DNA of 64,000 bases from Acidovorax radicis (GTDB taxonomy: Bacteria; Pseudomonadota; Gammaproteobacteria; Burkholderiales; Burkholderiaceae_C): the NCBI RefSeq assembly GCF_020510705.1, contig NZ_CP075184.1, forward strand, positions 1,302,001-1,366,000, read 5' to 3'. Under the pieces are notes generated by a model that saw only the letters and a list, made by a program, of their open reading frames with translations, searched no databases and was not told the origin of the DNA. Shown here piece after piece: positions 17,830 to 26,678 of this stretch (the first letter of the stretch is position 1; the number at the start of each line of letters is the position of its first letter). The translations under genes were made by a program, and so were the position numbers.

Positions 17830-18876
17830 CTACAAAACCCGCCCATACCACCACACCGACAACCCCGCCGCCGCCAACGCCAGCACCGCCCCCAGCAACG
17901 CCAGCAAAGAAGAAATCTCCGTCTCCTTCTTCTCCACCGTCAGCCGCGAGTTCAGTGTCTCGTACACCTTCTTCAGGTCCGCCGCCGTGGCCGCATGAAA
18001 GTACTCGGCATTGGTTCGCGCGGCCACTGCCTTCAGCGTTTCTTCATCCAGCCGCACCCGCATCGACCAGCCTTCAAAACCAATGGTGTCGCCCTGCACC
18101 GTGCCCACGCCCACCGTGTACACCCGCACCCCACGGTCGGCGGCCCACTTGGCGGCTTCCAGCGGGTCCACGCCCGTGGTGCGCTGGCCGTCGGTCAGCA
18201 TGATGATGGCGGCCGAGTTGTAGGAGCCCGGGGCCACCGGCGTGAAGGTCTTGGCCGGGTCCTGCTGTTTGCCCAGCTCTTCGATCGACAGCGGGCGCAT
18301 GGCCTGGCGGCCGCCCAGGGCGGCGATGTCGATGCCTGCGTGCGGGAAGAGGGTGGCCAGCGACAGCATGATGCCGTTGCCCGTGGCCGTGCCGCGCTGC
18401 AGCTGGAAGCTGTCGATGGCTTTCACCAGGTCTTCACGGCTTTGGGTGGGCAGCTGGGCCAGCTGGGCGCTGCCCGCAAAGGCCACGATGCCTACGCGCA
18501 CATGGCGCGGCAGGTCGGCGATGAAGGCCTTGGCGGCATTTTGGGCGGCGGTGATGCGGTCGGGCTCCACGTCGGCGGCGCGCATGCTGCCCGACACGTC
18601 CATGGCCAGCATGATGCTCTGGTCCTGCGAGGGCAGGGTGATGACGGCCAGCGGGCGTGCGGCGGCCAGCAGCAGCGCCACCAGCGCCAGCAGGAAGAGT
18701 GCGGGCGGGATGTGGCGGCGCAGGTGCTGGCCGGGGCCCATGGCCTCGCGCACCAGGGACAGGCTGGAGTAGGTCAGCGCTGTTTTCTTGCGCCGGTGCA
18801 GCAGCCACCCGTACAGCAGTACCAGCAGGGGCACAACCAGCAGCAGCCAGAGCAGGGTGGGCCAGAGAAATACCAT
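17830..18876 (-). CDS. VWA-domain membrane protein, BatA-like
   Basis: A 348-aa protein. Two N-terminal TM segments (MVFLWPTLLWLLLVVPLLV; IPPALFLLALVALLLAAA) precede a von Willebrand factor A domain with an intact MIDAS (AMDVSGSMRA, with the later IIMLTDGQRTTGVD providing the Asp). A C-terminal TM follows (LGAVLALAAAGLSVWWYG). This is the BatA/aerotolerance arrangement. It is the last gene of a minus-strand group with moxR and a DUF58 gene. MoxR-VWA pairs act as chaperone-like metal or complex assembly systems, often linked to stress or envelope functions; the target here is unknown. Confidence 0.9.
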   Translation of the reverse strand: MVFLWPTLLWLLLVVPLLVLLYGWLLHRRKKTALTYSSLSLVREAMGPGQHLRRHIPPALFLLALVALLLAAARPLAVITLPSQDQSIMLAMDVSGSMRAADVEPDRITAAQNAAKAFIADLPRHVRVGIVAFAGSAQLAQLPTQSREDLVKAIDSFQLQRGTATGNGIMLSLATLFPHAGIDIAALGGRQAMRPLSIEELGKQQDPAKTFTPVAPGSYNSAAIIMLTDGQRTTGVDPLEAAKWAADRGVRVYTVGVGTVQGDTIGFEGWSMRVRLDEETLKAVAARTNAEYFHAATAADLKKVYETLNSRLTVEKKETEISSLLALLGAVLALAAAGLSVWWYGRVL

Positions 18877-18930
18877 GGTGTGTGTCCTTGGTGGCGTGTG
18901 CGGCGGGTGATTAATCGATCCATCGATCGG

Positions 18931-19968
18931 TCAGGCGGCGGCCGCCTGTGCGGCAGGGCCTGCGGAGGCCGATGCGGGGACGAGAGGGTTGCTGTGCGCC
19001 CGGACCCGGCGCTGGCGCAGGCCCATGAAGCGCAGCAGGGCATCGACCAGATCGTCGTCGGTGCACAGCTCCAGCGTGTCGGCGCCTGCGCGGGCCAGGC
19101 CTTCGCGCAGAGCGGCCTCGCGCTCGGCGGCCAGCTGGGCAAAGCGGCGGCGAAAGCCCGCGTCGTGGGTGTCCACCTGCAGTTGCTCGCCGCTTTCTGC
19201 ATCGCGCAGCGTGACCAGGCCCACATCGGGCAGTTCCAGCTCCAGCGGGTCCAGCAGACGCACGGCCACCACGTCATGCCGCTGGGCCAGCTGGGCCAGG
19301 GGCTTTTCCCAGCCGGGCGCGCTGATGAAGTCGGACACCACAAACACGGTGGACCGGCGCTTGAGCGTGGCCAGGCCGGTCTGCAGCAGCCGGTGCAGCT
19401 CGGTGGCGCCGCCACCCGTCTTGTGCTGCGGCATGGGGGTTTTGGGGGGCAGCAGTTGGTGCACCAGGTGCAGCACATGCGCGCGGCTGCTGCGCGGGGG
19501 CAGCACGGCGTCCACCGCACGTACGGCCTGCGGGCTGGCGCCGCCGTACAACATGGCCCCCACGCGGTTGCCGTGGCGGGTGAGCAGGCGCGAGAGCACG
19601 GCCACAAAGCCGGTCAGGATGTCGCGCTTGGCATGGCCGGTGGGGCCGAAGCTGATGGACGGGCTCAGGTCCAGCAGAAACCAGGCCGACATTTCGCAGT
19701 CTTCGGTGAACACGCGCACATGGGGCGTGTTCAGCCGTGCGGTCACGTTCCAGTCGATGTGGCGCACGTCGTCGTGGGGCTGGTATTCGCGCAGGTCGGT
19801 CAAGTCCAGGCCACTGCCGCGCATCAGCGTGCGGTAGTCGCCCTGCAGCAGGCCGTCCAGGCGGCGGATCACCGTCCACTCCAGCTCGCGCAGCAGCCGG
19901 TCGGCCTGCCCGGGCAGCGTGGGCAGGGAGTGCACCGTGGCGGATTTTGCAGGCGGCTTGCTGGTCAT
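18931..19968 (-). CDS. DUF58-domain protein of a MoxR/VWA group
   Basis: A soluble protein of 345 aa. The DUF58 signature is clear: RGSGLDLTDLREYQPHDD, VRHIDWNVTARLNTPHVRVF, then DLSPSISFG with a VWA-like fold; the C-terminal part contains FVVSDFISAPGWEKPL. The start is uncertain between ATG 19968 and an in-frame TTG at 19983, which would overlap the moxR stop. I prefer the ATG. Its position directly behind moxR and before the VWA gene is the standard order of this conserved cluster, so it is probably a partner of the MoxR ATPase. Confidence 0.9.
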   Translation of the reverse strand: MTSKPPAKSATVHSLPTLPGQADRLLRELEWTVIRRLDGLLQGDYRTLMRGSGLDLTDLREYQPHDDVRHIDWNVTARLNTPHVRVFTEDCEMSAWFLLDLSPSISFGPTGHAKRDILTGFVAVLSRLLTRHGNRVGAMLYGGASPQAVRAVDAVLPPRSSRAHVLHLVHQLLPPKTPMPQHKTGGGATELHRLLQTGLATLKRRSTVFVVSDFISAPGWEKPLAQLAQRHDVVAVRLLDPLELELPDVGLVTLRDAESGEQLQVDTHDAGFRRRFAQLAAEREAALREGLARAGADTLELCTDDDLVDALLRFMGLRQRRVRAHSNPLVPASASAGPAAQAAAA

Positions 19969-19979
19969 GGCGGGTGGAC

Positions 19980-20975
19980 TCAAGCGGCTTTTTGCTCGTG
20001 GTGCAAGGGGCGTGCCGGTGCCGGGATCTTGGCCATGATGCGCTGGATGAGCGCGTCGGCATCCAGCCCTTCAGACAGCGCCTCGTACGACAGCGCCACG
20101 CGGTGGCGCAGCACGTCGGCGGCCAGGTCGGTCATGTCTTCTGGCAGCACATAGTTGCGCCCGCGCAGCATGGCCAGGGCCTGGGCGCCCTCGGCCAGGG
20201 CAATGGTGGCGCGGGGGCTGGCGCCGCAGCTGATGTAGCCGGCCAGGTCTTTCAGGCTATGCCGCGCAGGCTCGCGCGTGGCGGCCACCAGCTTCACGGC
20301 GTACTGCAGCATCGACGGGTCTACATACACGGTGCGGCACTCGGCCTGCAGCGCGGCCAGCTGGGCCGTGGTGGCCACGGGCAGCACCTGCACGGGCACA
20401 TCGAGTGCGCGCTGGGCAATCACAAACTCTTCTTCCTCGGTGGGGTAGCCGAGCAGCACCTTCATCATGAAGCGGTCGACCTGGGCCTCGGGCAGCGCGT
20501 AAGTGCCTTCCGTCTCGATGGGGTTCTGCGTAGCCATCACCAGGAAGGGCTCGGGCACCTTGTGCGTTTCGCCCGCAATGGTCACCTGACGCTCCTGCAT
20601 CACCTCCAGTAGCGCGCTTTGCACCTTGGCGGGCGCACGGTTGATTTCGTCGGCCAGCAGCAGGTGCGTGAACACTGGGCCCAGCGTGGTGCTGAACTCG
20701 CCGGTCTTCTGGTTGTACATGCGCGTGCCCACCAGGTCGGCGGGCACCAAGTCGGGCGTGAACTGGATGCGCTTGAAGCTGCCCTGGATGGTGCTGGCCA
20801 GCGTCTTCACGGTGAGCGTCTTGGCCAGGCCCGGCACGCCTTCGACCAGGAGGTGGCCCTGGGCCAGCATGGCGACCATGACGCGCTCCAGAAAGCGGTC
20901 CTGCCCGACCACCACGCGTTTGACTTCGTAGAGCACTTGTTCCATCAGCGTGGCGGTGTTTGTTGTGGCTTCCAT
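19980..20975 (-). CDS. MoxR-family AAA+ ATPase
   Basis: A 331-aa AAA+ chaperone-like ATPase. It has Walker A VEGVPGLAKT, the FKRIQFTPDLVPADLVGT segment typical of MoxR, Walker B LLLADEINRAPAKVQSALLE, sensor 1 LVMATQNPIETEGTY and the RFMMKVLLGYPT arginine-finger region, followed by the C-terminal lid. It heads the moxR-DUF58-VWA group on the minus strand. Members remodel protein complexes or help metal insertion together with VWA partners; substrate unknown. Confidence 0.93.
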   Translation of the reverse strand: MEATTNTATLMEQVLYEVKRVVVGQDRFLERVMVAMLAQGHLLVEGVPGLAKTLTVKTLASTIQGSFKRIQFTPDLVPADLVGTRMYNQKTGEFSTTLGPVFTHLLLADEINRAPAKVQSALLEVMQERQVTIAGETHKVPEPFLVMATQNPIETEGTYALPEAQVDRFMMKVLLGYPTEEEEFVIAQRALDVPVQVLPVATTAQLAALQAECRTVYVDPSMLQYAVKLVAATREPARHSLKDLAGYISCGASPRATIALAEGAQALAMLRGRNYVLPEDMTDLAADVLRHRVALSYEALSEGLDADALIQRIMAKIPAPARPLHHEQKAA

Positions 20976-21035
20976 GGGTTTAATTCTTTCTCCGTGATCA
21001 ACGATGCAGCGAGCCGTGTCCAGCCCAAACCACTG

Positions 21036-21129
21036 GCGCGGCCCAGGCGAGGGACACCGAGCAAGGGCCGCCCCGCAGTCAGGGTGTCGTCCCTCTTGAG
21101 GGGGAAGGCGCGAAGCGACTCAGGGGGTG
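21036..21129 (-). repeat. Second intergenic repeat family, copy B, behind the HtrA-like gene
   Basis: On the minus strand, just after the stop of the HtrA-like gene: CACCCCCTGAGTCGCTTCGC, CCTCAAGAGGGACGACACCC, GCGGGGCGGCCCTTGCTCGG, GTCCCTCGCCTGGGCC. It matches 9254-9334 with small gaps. GAGGGACGACACC and GGTGTCCCTC can pair. Confidence 0.55.
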
Positions 21130-21136
21130 TTTCATT

Positions 21137-22090
21137 TCAGAAGGGCGGCATGCCGACCGCGGACGCTGCGTTCTCGATGGGCACCGCAAAACCGATGCCT
21201 ATGAAGGTGCGTGCCTCGGTGGGGTTGAGGATGGCGGTGACGATGCCCACCACTTCGCCGTCCAGTGTGACCAGCGGCCCGCCCGAGTTGCCGGGGTTGG
21301 CGGCCGCATCAAACTGGATCAGGTTGCTGAGCTGGCGTTTGCCCTGTGGCGAGGTGAATTCACGCTCGAGGCCCGAGACCACGCCCGCTGAGGCCGACGG
21401 CCCGATGCCAAACGGGAAACCCACGGCCACCACATGGTCGCCGGGGCGCAGGTTCTGGGTGGACCGCAGCGTGGCCGCCTGCAGGTCGTCTGGCACCTTG
21501 TGGGCCTGCAGCACGGCGAGGTCGTTTTCGGCCTGGATGCCGGTGATGCTGGCCGTGGTTTCAAGCCCGTCACTGAAGGTGATGCCAATGCGGTCAGAGC
21601 CGGCCACCACGTGCAGGTTGGTCAGGATGATGCCCTTGTCCACGATGACCACCCCGGTGCCTATGCCGCGCTCGATCTCTTGCTTGCGGTTTTTGCTGCG
21701 GCCATAACCCACCACCCGCACGACCGAGGGTGCGATGGCGTCCACGGCGCGCGCAGCGGCCGATGGCGGGGTGGTGGTCTCCAGCGTGCGCAGCACGGCT
21801 GCATCAATATCGTCTTGTGTGATGGGTGCGCGCGCCGGGCGTTGTTGCTGCCACAGGCTCGCAGCGAGCAGCGTGGTCAACACTAGCACGGCAGCCCACA
21901 AGGCATGCCAGGACCGTTTTGACGGAGGGCGAAAAATAGCCCGTGTTGCCGCAGTCTGTGCCATGTCGGCCTGGGCCGGTGGTTGCGGCGTGGCCATGCC
22001 TTCGGCAGGGGGCATGTTTTGCTCGGGGGGCGACGCCGCCAGCGGTCGGCGTGTGGGGCGGGAGCTGCTGTAGAGGGCGGGCCGGGGCAT
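21137..22090 (-). CDS. Membrane-anchored trypsin-like (HtrA/DegP family) serine protease without PDZ domain
   Basis: A 317-aa protein. A proline-rich cytoplasmic N-terminus and one TM helix (HALWAAVLVLTTLLAASLW, about residues 61-79) are followed by an S1C protease domain. The triad is His in GIILTNLHVVAGS, Asp in AENDLAVL and Ser in AANPGNSGGPLV. The protein stops after IGIGFAVPIENA with no PDZ domain, so it resembles short single-domain HtrA proteins. ATG 22090 follows AAAGGTAACAGG. It is upstream of moxR on the same strand, about 160 bp away, with a repeat in between. It probably works in the periplasm in protein quality control. Confidence 0.88.
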   Translation of the reverse strand: MPRPALYSSSRPTRRPLAASPPEQNMPPAEGMATPQPPAQADMAQTAATRAIFRPPSKRSWHALWAAVLVLTTLLAASLWQQQRPARAPITQDDIDAAVLRTLETTTPPSAAARAVDAIAPSVVRVVGYGRSKNRKQEIERGIGTGVVIVDKGIILTNLHVVAGSDRIGITFSDGLETTASITGIQAENDLAVLQAHKVPDDLQAATLRSTQNLRPGDHVVAVGFPFGIGPSASAGVVSGLEREFTSPQGKRQLSNLIQFDAAANPGNSGGPLVTLDGEVVGIVTAILNPTEARTFIGIGFAVPIENAASAVGMPPF

Positions 22091-22218
22091 CCTGTTACCT
22101 TTGCTCGTACACGCCAATGGCTGGCGCAACGAGATGACGGTAGCACGGTTTTGTGGGTCCATGTGCAACCGAAGTGGGGGTAGGCGCACTGACATGCCGC
22201 ATCGTGCATCATTGCCCG

Positions 22219-23040
22219 ATGACCGCTTGGATCGACACCCACTGCCACCTCGACGCGCCCGAGTTCGATGCCGACCGTGACGCAGTCCGCCACCAGGCCG
22301 CCTTGCAAGGCGTGGCCCATTGCGTGATCCCTGCCGTGGAGCGCAGCAACTGGGATGCCGTGCGCACGCTGGCGCACCACCACGCAGACAGCTACGCGCT
22401 GGGGATTCACCCGCTGTACACCGGGCGCGCCCAGGAGGGTGATCTGGACAGCCTCGCGCGGGCGCTTGCGCAGCACCATGCCGATCCACGCCTGGTGGCG
22501 ATTGGCGAGATTGGCCTGGACTATTTTGTGCCGGGGCTGGACCCCGCCCGGCAAGAGCAGTTCTACCGGGCTCAGCTGCAGTTGGCCCGCAAGTTTGACC
22601 TGCCCGTGATCGTGCATGTGCGCCGATCGGCCGACAAGCTGCTCAAAGGCCTGCGTGAGCTGCCCGTGCAGGGCGGGATTGCGCACGCTTTCAACGGCAG
22701 CCTGCAACAGGCCCGCGCATTTGTGGCGCTGGGCTTCAAATTGGGCTTTGGCGGCGCGGTGACCTATGAGCGAGCGTTGCAACTGCGCCGCCTTGCGGCA
22801 CAGTTGCCCCCTGATGCGCTGGTGCTGGAAACCGATGCACCGGACATCCCGCCCCATTGGCTGTACACCCCCGCCGCCCAGCGCGAGCAGGGCCAGCCCC
22901 AAGGGCGCAACACCCCTGCCGAGCTTCCCCGCATTGCCGCCGTGGTGGCGCAGTTGCGGGGGCAGTCGCTGCAGGCATTGGCGGAGGAAACCACCGCCAA
23001 TACGCGGGCGGCGCTGCCCCGGGTGCACCATCTTTTATAG
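22219..23040 (+). CDS. TatD-family metal-dependent hydrolase (DNase)
   Basis: A 273-aa TIM-barrel hydrolase. It has the opening metal motif IDTHCHLDAPEFDADRD, VAIGEIGLDYF with the bridging Glu, a LPVIVHVRRSADKLLKGL strand, GIAHAFNGS, and the closing LVLETDAPDIPP. The family removes nucleotides from DNA or RNA 3' ends. ATG 22219 starts the conserved region; a longer in-frame opening at 22153 has no support. It is divergent from the HtrA-like gene, with about 130 bp between the starts. Confidence 0.92.
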   Translation: MTAWIDTHCHLDAPEFDADRDAVRHQAALQGVAHCVIPAVERSNWDAVRTLAHHHADSYALGIHPLYTGRAQEGDLDSLARALAQHHADPRLVAIGEIGLDYFVPGLDPARQEQFYRAQLQLARKFDLPVIVHVRRSADKLLKGLRELPVQGGIAHAFNGSLQQARAFVALGFKLGFGGAVTYERALQLRRLAAQLPPDALVLETDAPDIPPHWLYTPAAQREQGQPQGRNTPAELPRIAAVVAQLRGQSLQALAEETTANTRAALPRVHHLL

Positions 23041-23046
23041 GAGACA

Positions 23047-23100
23047 TTTTGGAGGTTTGCGCTTTATGGCAAAGGGTTTGCAGCTATCTTTTTTGTAAAA
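23047..23100 (+). repeat. Dispersed palindromic repeat, copy 5 (diverged)
   Basis: TTTGGAGGTTTGCGCTTTAT, GGCAAAGGGTTTGCAGCTAT, then CTTTTTTGTAAAA. One arm has decayed, but the order of elements is the same. It lies between tatD and the glycosylase gene. Confidence 0.65.
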
Positions 23101-23139
23101 AAGGCCGGGTTTCACCCCGTTTCGGTCCAGAATCGGACG

Positions 23140-23812
23140 ATGCCCCCCACCACCGCCCAGGCCCACACCGTTATCGCACCCTCGACGCTGCCGCAGGCCG
23201 CCGAGCCCGCGCTGCCGGCGCGTTTGGCAGGCCTGCCGCCGGTGGTCTCGGACCACACGGTGGTCTTGATATTGGGCAGTTTTCCCGGTGCCGCGTCGCT
23301 GCGGGCCGGGCAGTATTACGCCCACCCGCAAAACCAGTTCTGGAAGATTCTTCAGGCACTGTGGCCAGATCACCCTCTGCCGCCCGCAGGCCCGGCGGGC
23401 TACGCCGAACGCTGCGAATGGCTGCTGGCGCGTGGCCTGGGTGTGTGGGATGTGTATGCCAGTTGCGAGCGGGACGGTAGCCTGGACACCAGCATCCGCC
23501 ATGCCCAGGTCAATGACTTTGCCCGCCTGCATGGCCGGTGCCCGCGGCTTGCCGCCGTTGCCCACAATGGTGGCGAGAGTTTTCGGCACGCCAAGGCCGT
23601 GCTTCAAAGCCTGTATCCCCCGGCATTGGCGCATGATGCGGCTGGCCCGTGACGGCGACGAAAGCATCCCTGACAGTGAGAGCGCCCTTGCGTGGGCGCC
23701 GCCAGTGGTGGCCACCCGCTTGCCATCCACCAGCCCGGCCAATGCGTCGTGGAGCTTTGATCGTAAATTGACCGCATGGGCGGCGCTGATGGCGCAGCAC
23801 GGTTTGTTGTAA
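23140..23812 (+). pseudogene. DNA-deoxyinosine glycosylase (uracil-DNA-glycosylase superfamily), frameshifted
   Basis: The first frame gives a 170-aa product with the family opening VVLILGSFPGAASLRAGQYY, AHPQNQFWKIL, GLGVWDVYASCERDGSLD and AVAHNGGESFR, but it ends at 23650-23652 in unrelated residues. The expected C-terminal catalytic motif LPSTSPANASWSF and the following helix are present in the next frame (+1), ending at 23812. The gene therefore carries a frameshift between about 23600 and 23690. A run of five C at 23617-23621 is one possible site. The enzyme would excise hypoxanthine or uracil from DNA. As read, the product lacks the substrate-binding end and is probably inactive, unless this is a base-calling error. 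Confidence 0.75.
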
Positions 23813-23912
23813 TGCCTATCGAACTCGCCATGACGCACCGCGCGCATCTTGCGCAGCGTGGCGCACCATGGCGTGCCATAACCTGTTTTTGCCGGTTGCA
23901 CCGGTGTACGGA

Positions 23913-24680
23913 ATGACCCGAAAGAAAAATACCCCCCTGATGGAGCTGCCGGAAGTCAGCGTGTCTGACGATGGCGAAACACGCCATCTGCACCTGGGCA
24001 CGCCCTGGATTCAAGGGTCGATGAATATCGCCGAGCCCTTTGTGCTGGAGCTGGAATACGTGCAGCGCATGATGGCCTGGCTGCTGTTTGCCGACCCTGC
24101 GCTGGTCTCCAAAGGCCACGCCATGCAGCTGGGCCTGGGTGCGGGCGCCATCACCAAGTTCTGCTACAAAAAACTGCGCGTCTGTACCACGGCGATCGAA
24201 CTGAACCCGCAGGTGCTCGCCGTGTGCCGGCAATGGTTCAAGCTGCCGCCTGACGGGCCCAAACTGCGCGTGGTGCTGGCTGATGCGGCGCAAGAGGTCA
24301 AAAACCCCATGTGGCTGGGCACCGTGGATGCGCTCGCCGTAGACCTCTACGACCATGAGGCAGCCGCTCCCGTGCTCGACAGCGCCGATTTTTATGCCGA
24401 TTGCCGTGCGTTGCTGACCGAGTCGGGTTGCATGACGGTCAACCTGTTTGGCCGGGCATCGAGTTTTGACCGCAGTCTGCAAAGCATGCAGGAAGCCTTC
24501 GGAGAAAAAGCGCTGTGGGCCTTCAAGCCCACGCGCGAAGGCAACACGGTGGTGCTCGCGCAGCGAACCCCCACCCGGCCCAAACGCGCCGAGCTGGTCG
24601 AACGTGCGGAAGTCATCGAAGCCCGCTGGGGCTTGCCTGCGGCCAAATGGCTGCGGGTGTTCAAGCCGGTAGCCCCCTGA
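23913..24680 (+). CDS. Spermidine-synthase-like methyltransferase-fold protein
   Basis: A 255-aa Rossmann-fold protein of the spermidine/spermine synthase superfamily. It has an N-terminal beta segment (DGETRHLHLGTPWIQGSMN), then MQLGLGAGAITKFCYKK (glycine-rich motif I), TAIELNPQVLAVC with the acidic residue that binds the nucleoside, and DALAVDLYDHEAAAPVLDS. True polyamine synthases carry a GGGDG-type motif I; here it is LGLGAG, so the substrate may differ. The start at 23913 (MTRKKNTPLMELPEV) is preferred; an in-frame ATG at 23868 has no better signal. The next gene begins 11 bp downstream, suggesting co-transcription with the GspE/PilB-like gene. Confidence 0.8.
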   Translation: MTRKKNTPLMELPEVSVSDDGETRHLHLGTPWIQGSMNIAEPFVLELEYVQRMMAWLLFADPALVSKGHAMQLGLGAGAITKFCYKKLRVCTTAIELNPQVLAVCRQWFKLPPDGPKLRVVLADAAQEVKNPMWLGTVDALAVDLYDHEAAAPVLDSADFYADCRALLTESGCMTVNLFGRASSFDRSLQSMQEAFGEKALWAFKPTREGNTVVLAQRTPTRPKRAELVERAEVIEARWGLPAAKWLRVFKPVAP

Positions 24681-24691
24681 AAGGTATGTAG

Positions 24692-26485
24692 ATGAGCACA
24701 ACCGCTGTTGTTCCCCTCCGCACGGCGGCATCTCCCTATGTGGGGCTGCTGGACTGGCGCCGCATTGTTCAGTGGTTGAGCGATGACAAAGTGATATCGC
24801 TTGAAGAAGCGCAGCGCACCATCGCCCGTTGCTCGCAGGCCGAAAGCTCCCAGCATGCGCTGGTGCGCCTGGCCAGCGTGGCGATGGAGCGGGCCAGCGA
24901 CAGCAAGCCGCTCGACATCGAAGCCTTGTCCGAGTATCTCGCGCAACGTGCGGGGCTGCCCTATCTGCGCATTGACCCGCTTAGGGTCAATGTGGGCCGC
25001 GTGGCCGACACCATGAGTGCCACCTATGCCGAGCGCCACAAGGTGCTGCCGGTGCAGGTAACGGCCAAGGAAGTGGTGGTGGCCACGGCCGAGCCTTTTG
25101 TCGACGACTGGGTGGCCGAGGTGGAACGCCAGTCGAGGCGCACAGTGCGGCGTGTGGTGGCCAACCCGCAGGATATCCACCGTTTTACCGCTGAGTTTTT
25201 TGCCCTGGCCAAATCGGTGCGTGCCGCGCAAAAGGCGGGTGGCAATGCGGGGGGCAGCAGCTTTGAGCAACTGGTGGAGCTGGGCAAGAGCAACAAGCAG
25301 CTTGATGCCAACGACCAGGGTGTGGTCAAGGTGGTCGATTGGCTTTGGCAATACGCATTTGATCAGCGAGCGAGCGACATCCACCTGGAGCCGCGCCGTG
25401 ACCAGGGGGTGATCCGTTTTCGCATCGACGGCGTGCTGCACCCTGTCTATCAGATGCCCATGGGCGTGCATAACGCCATGGTGGCGCGCATCAAGCTGCT
25501 GGGCCGCATCGACGTGGTGGAAAAGCGCCGCCCCCAGGATGGACGCATCAAAACCCGCAACCAGCGGGGCGAAGAGGTGGAAATGCGCCTGTCCACCCTG
25601 CCCACGGCATTTGGCGAAAAGATGGTCATGCGGATCTTCGACCCTGACAACGCGGTCAAGGACCTCGATGCCCTGGGCTTTGCCCAGCATGACGCGCAGC
25701 GCTGGGAAGCGCTGGTGCAGCGCCCGCACGGCATCATTTTGGTGACAGGGCCTACGGGCTCGGGCAAAACCACCACGCTGTATTCCACGCTCAAGCGGGT
25801 GGCCACCGAAGAGGTCAACGTGAGCACGGTGGAAGACCCCATTGAAATGATCGAGCCGAGCTTCAACCAGACCCAGGTGCAGCCGCAGCTCGACTTCAAC
25901 TTTGCCGAGGGCCTGCGGGCCCTGATGCGCCAGGACCCCGACATCATCATGGTGGGTGAAATCCGTGACCTGGAAACCGCCGAAATGGCCATCCAGGCCG
26001 CACTCACCGGTCACCTGGTGTTCTCTACCCTGCACACCAACGATGCGCCGTCGGCCATCACCCGCATGATGGAGCTCGGTGTCCCGTCCTACCTCCTGAA
26101 CGCCACGTTGCTGGGGGTGCTTGCACAGCGGCTGGTGCGCACGCTGTGCAAGCAGTGCAAACAAAAGGACGAGGCTGCGAGCCGCGAGGCGCTGGCCGAA
26201 GTCGTCAAACCCTGGAAGATCAACGGCACCTACCAGCCCTACAAGCCTGTGGGTTGTGTGGACTGCCGCATGGGCGGCTTTCGCGGGCGAATGGGTCTGT
26301 ACGAGCTGCTCACCGTGAGCGAAGCGCTCAAGGACAAGATCACGCAGACGCCCTCCATCGACGCACTGCGCAGACAGGCCGTGCAGGACGGCATGCGTCC
26401 GCTGCGCCTGGCCGGGGCCTTGCGGGTGGCCGAGGGCCTCACCACCATCGAAGAAGTGATTGCGTCCACACCTTCCCTGGAGTGA
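24692..26485 (+). CDS. GspE/PilB-family secretion ATPase (orphan)
   Basis: A 597-aa hexameric traffic ATPase. The N-terminal GspE/MshEN-like domain (SEYLAQRAGLPYLRIDPL) is followed by a linker and the catalytic core: Walker A VTGPTGSGKTTTLYST, Asp box VNVSTVEDPIEM, Walker B RQDPDIIMVGEIRDLETA and His box GHLVFSTLHTNDAPSAI. A four-Cys zinc module is present as CKQCKQ ... CVDCRMGGF. It would drive type II secretion or type IV pilus assembly from the cytoplasmic face. No other secretion or pilus gene is adjacent; the upstream neighbour is the spermidine-synthase-like gene. A Shine-Dalgarno-like AAAGG precedes the ATG. Confidence 0.93.
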   Translation: MSTTAVVPLRTAASPYVGLLDWRRIVQWLSDDKVISLEEAQRTIARCSQAESSQHALVRLASVAMERASDSKPLDIEALSEYLAQRAGLPYLRIDPLRVNVGRVADTMSATYAERHKVLPVQVTAKEVVVATAEPFVDDWVAEVERQSRRTVRRVVANPQDIHRFTAEFFALAKSVRAAQKAGGNAGGSSFEQLVELGKSNKQLDANDQGVVKVVDWLWQYAFDQRASDIHLEPRRDQGVIRFRIDGVLHPVYQMPMGVHNAMVARIKLLGRIDVVEKRRPQDGRIKTRNQRGEEVEMRLSTLPTAFGEKMVMRIFDPDNAVKDLDALGFAQHDAQRWEALVQRPHGIILVTGPTGSGKTTTLYSTLKRVATEEVNVSTVEDPIEMIEPSFNQTQVQPQLDFNFAEGLRALMRQDPDIIMVGEIRDLETAEMAIQAALTGHLVFSTLHTNDAPSAITRMMELGVPSYLLNATLLGVLAQRLVRTLCKQCKQKDEAASREALAEVVKPWKINGTYQPYKPVGCVDCRMGGFRGRMGLYELLTVSEALKDKITQTPSIDALRRQAVQDGMRPLRLAGALRVAEGLTTIEEVIASTPSLE

Positions 26486-26596
26486 TGTGCCCCCGCATCC
26501 ACGCGCGGTTTTTCTGTCCCGTATTTCTTTGCGCGCGGTGAGGGCTTGTCGCCGGGGGTGTTGCTTTTTCCATGACGGCGTCTCGCGAACGTTACG

Positions 26597-26619
26597 GGAT
26601 GTAGGTGGAATCCACATCC
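26597..26619. promoter_or_regulatory. Imperfect dyad upstream of tctB (possible operator)
   Basis: GGATGT ... ACATCC, with an inner GTGGAATCCAC. The outer arms match perfectly over 6 bp and the inner part is near-symmetric. It lies about 60 bp before the tctB start. The role is inferred from position only. Confidence 0.3.
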
Positions 26620-26678
26620 ATCAGCGCCCAGGATGCCCGCACAATCGCGCAGTCGAGATTCCGTCAAGGAGACAATTC

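Noticed and set aside
17800..20154. A 784-codon open frame antisense to the VWA and DUF58 genes
   Set aside because: Gln/Arg/Gly-rich shadow; the minus-strand genes have clear domain motifs.
24392..26617. A 741-codon open frame antisense to the GspE/PilB gene
   Set aside because: Shadow frame; the ATPase motifs on the plus strand are complete.
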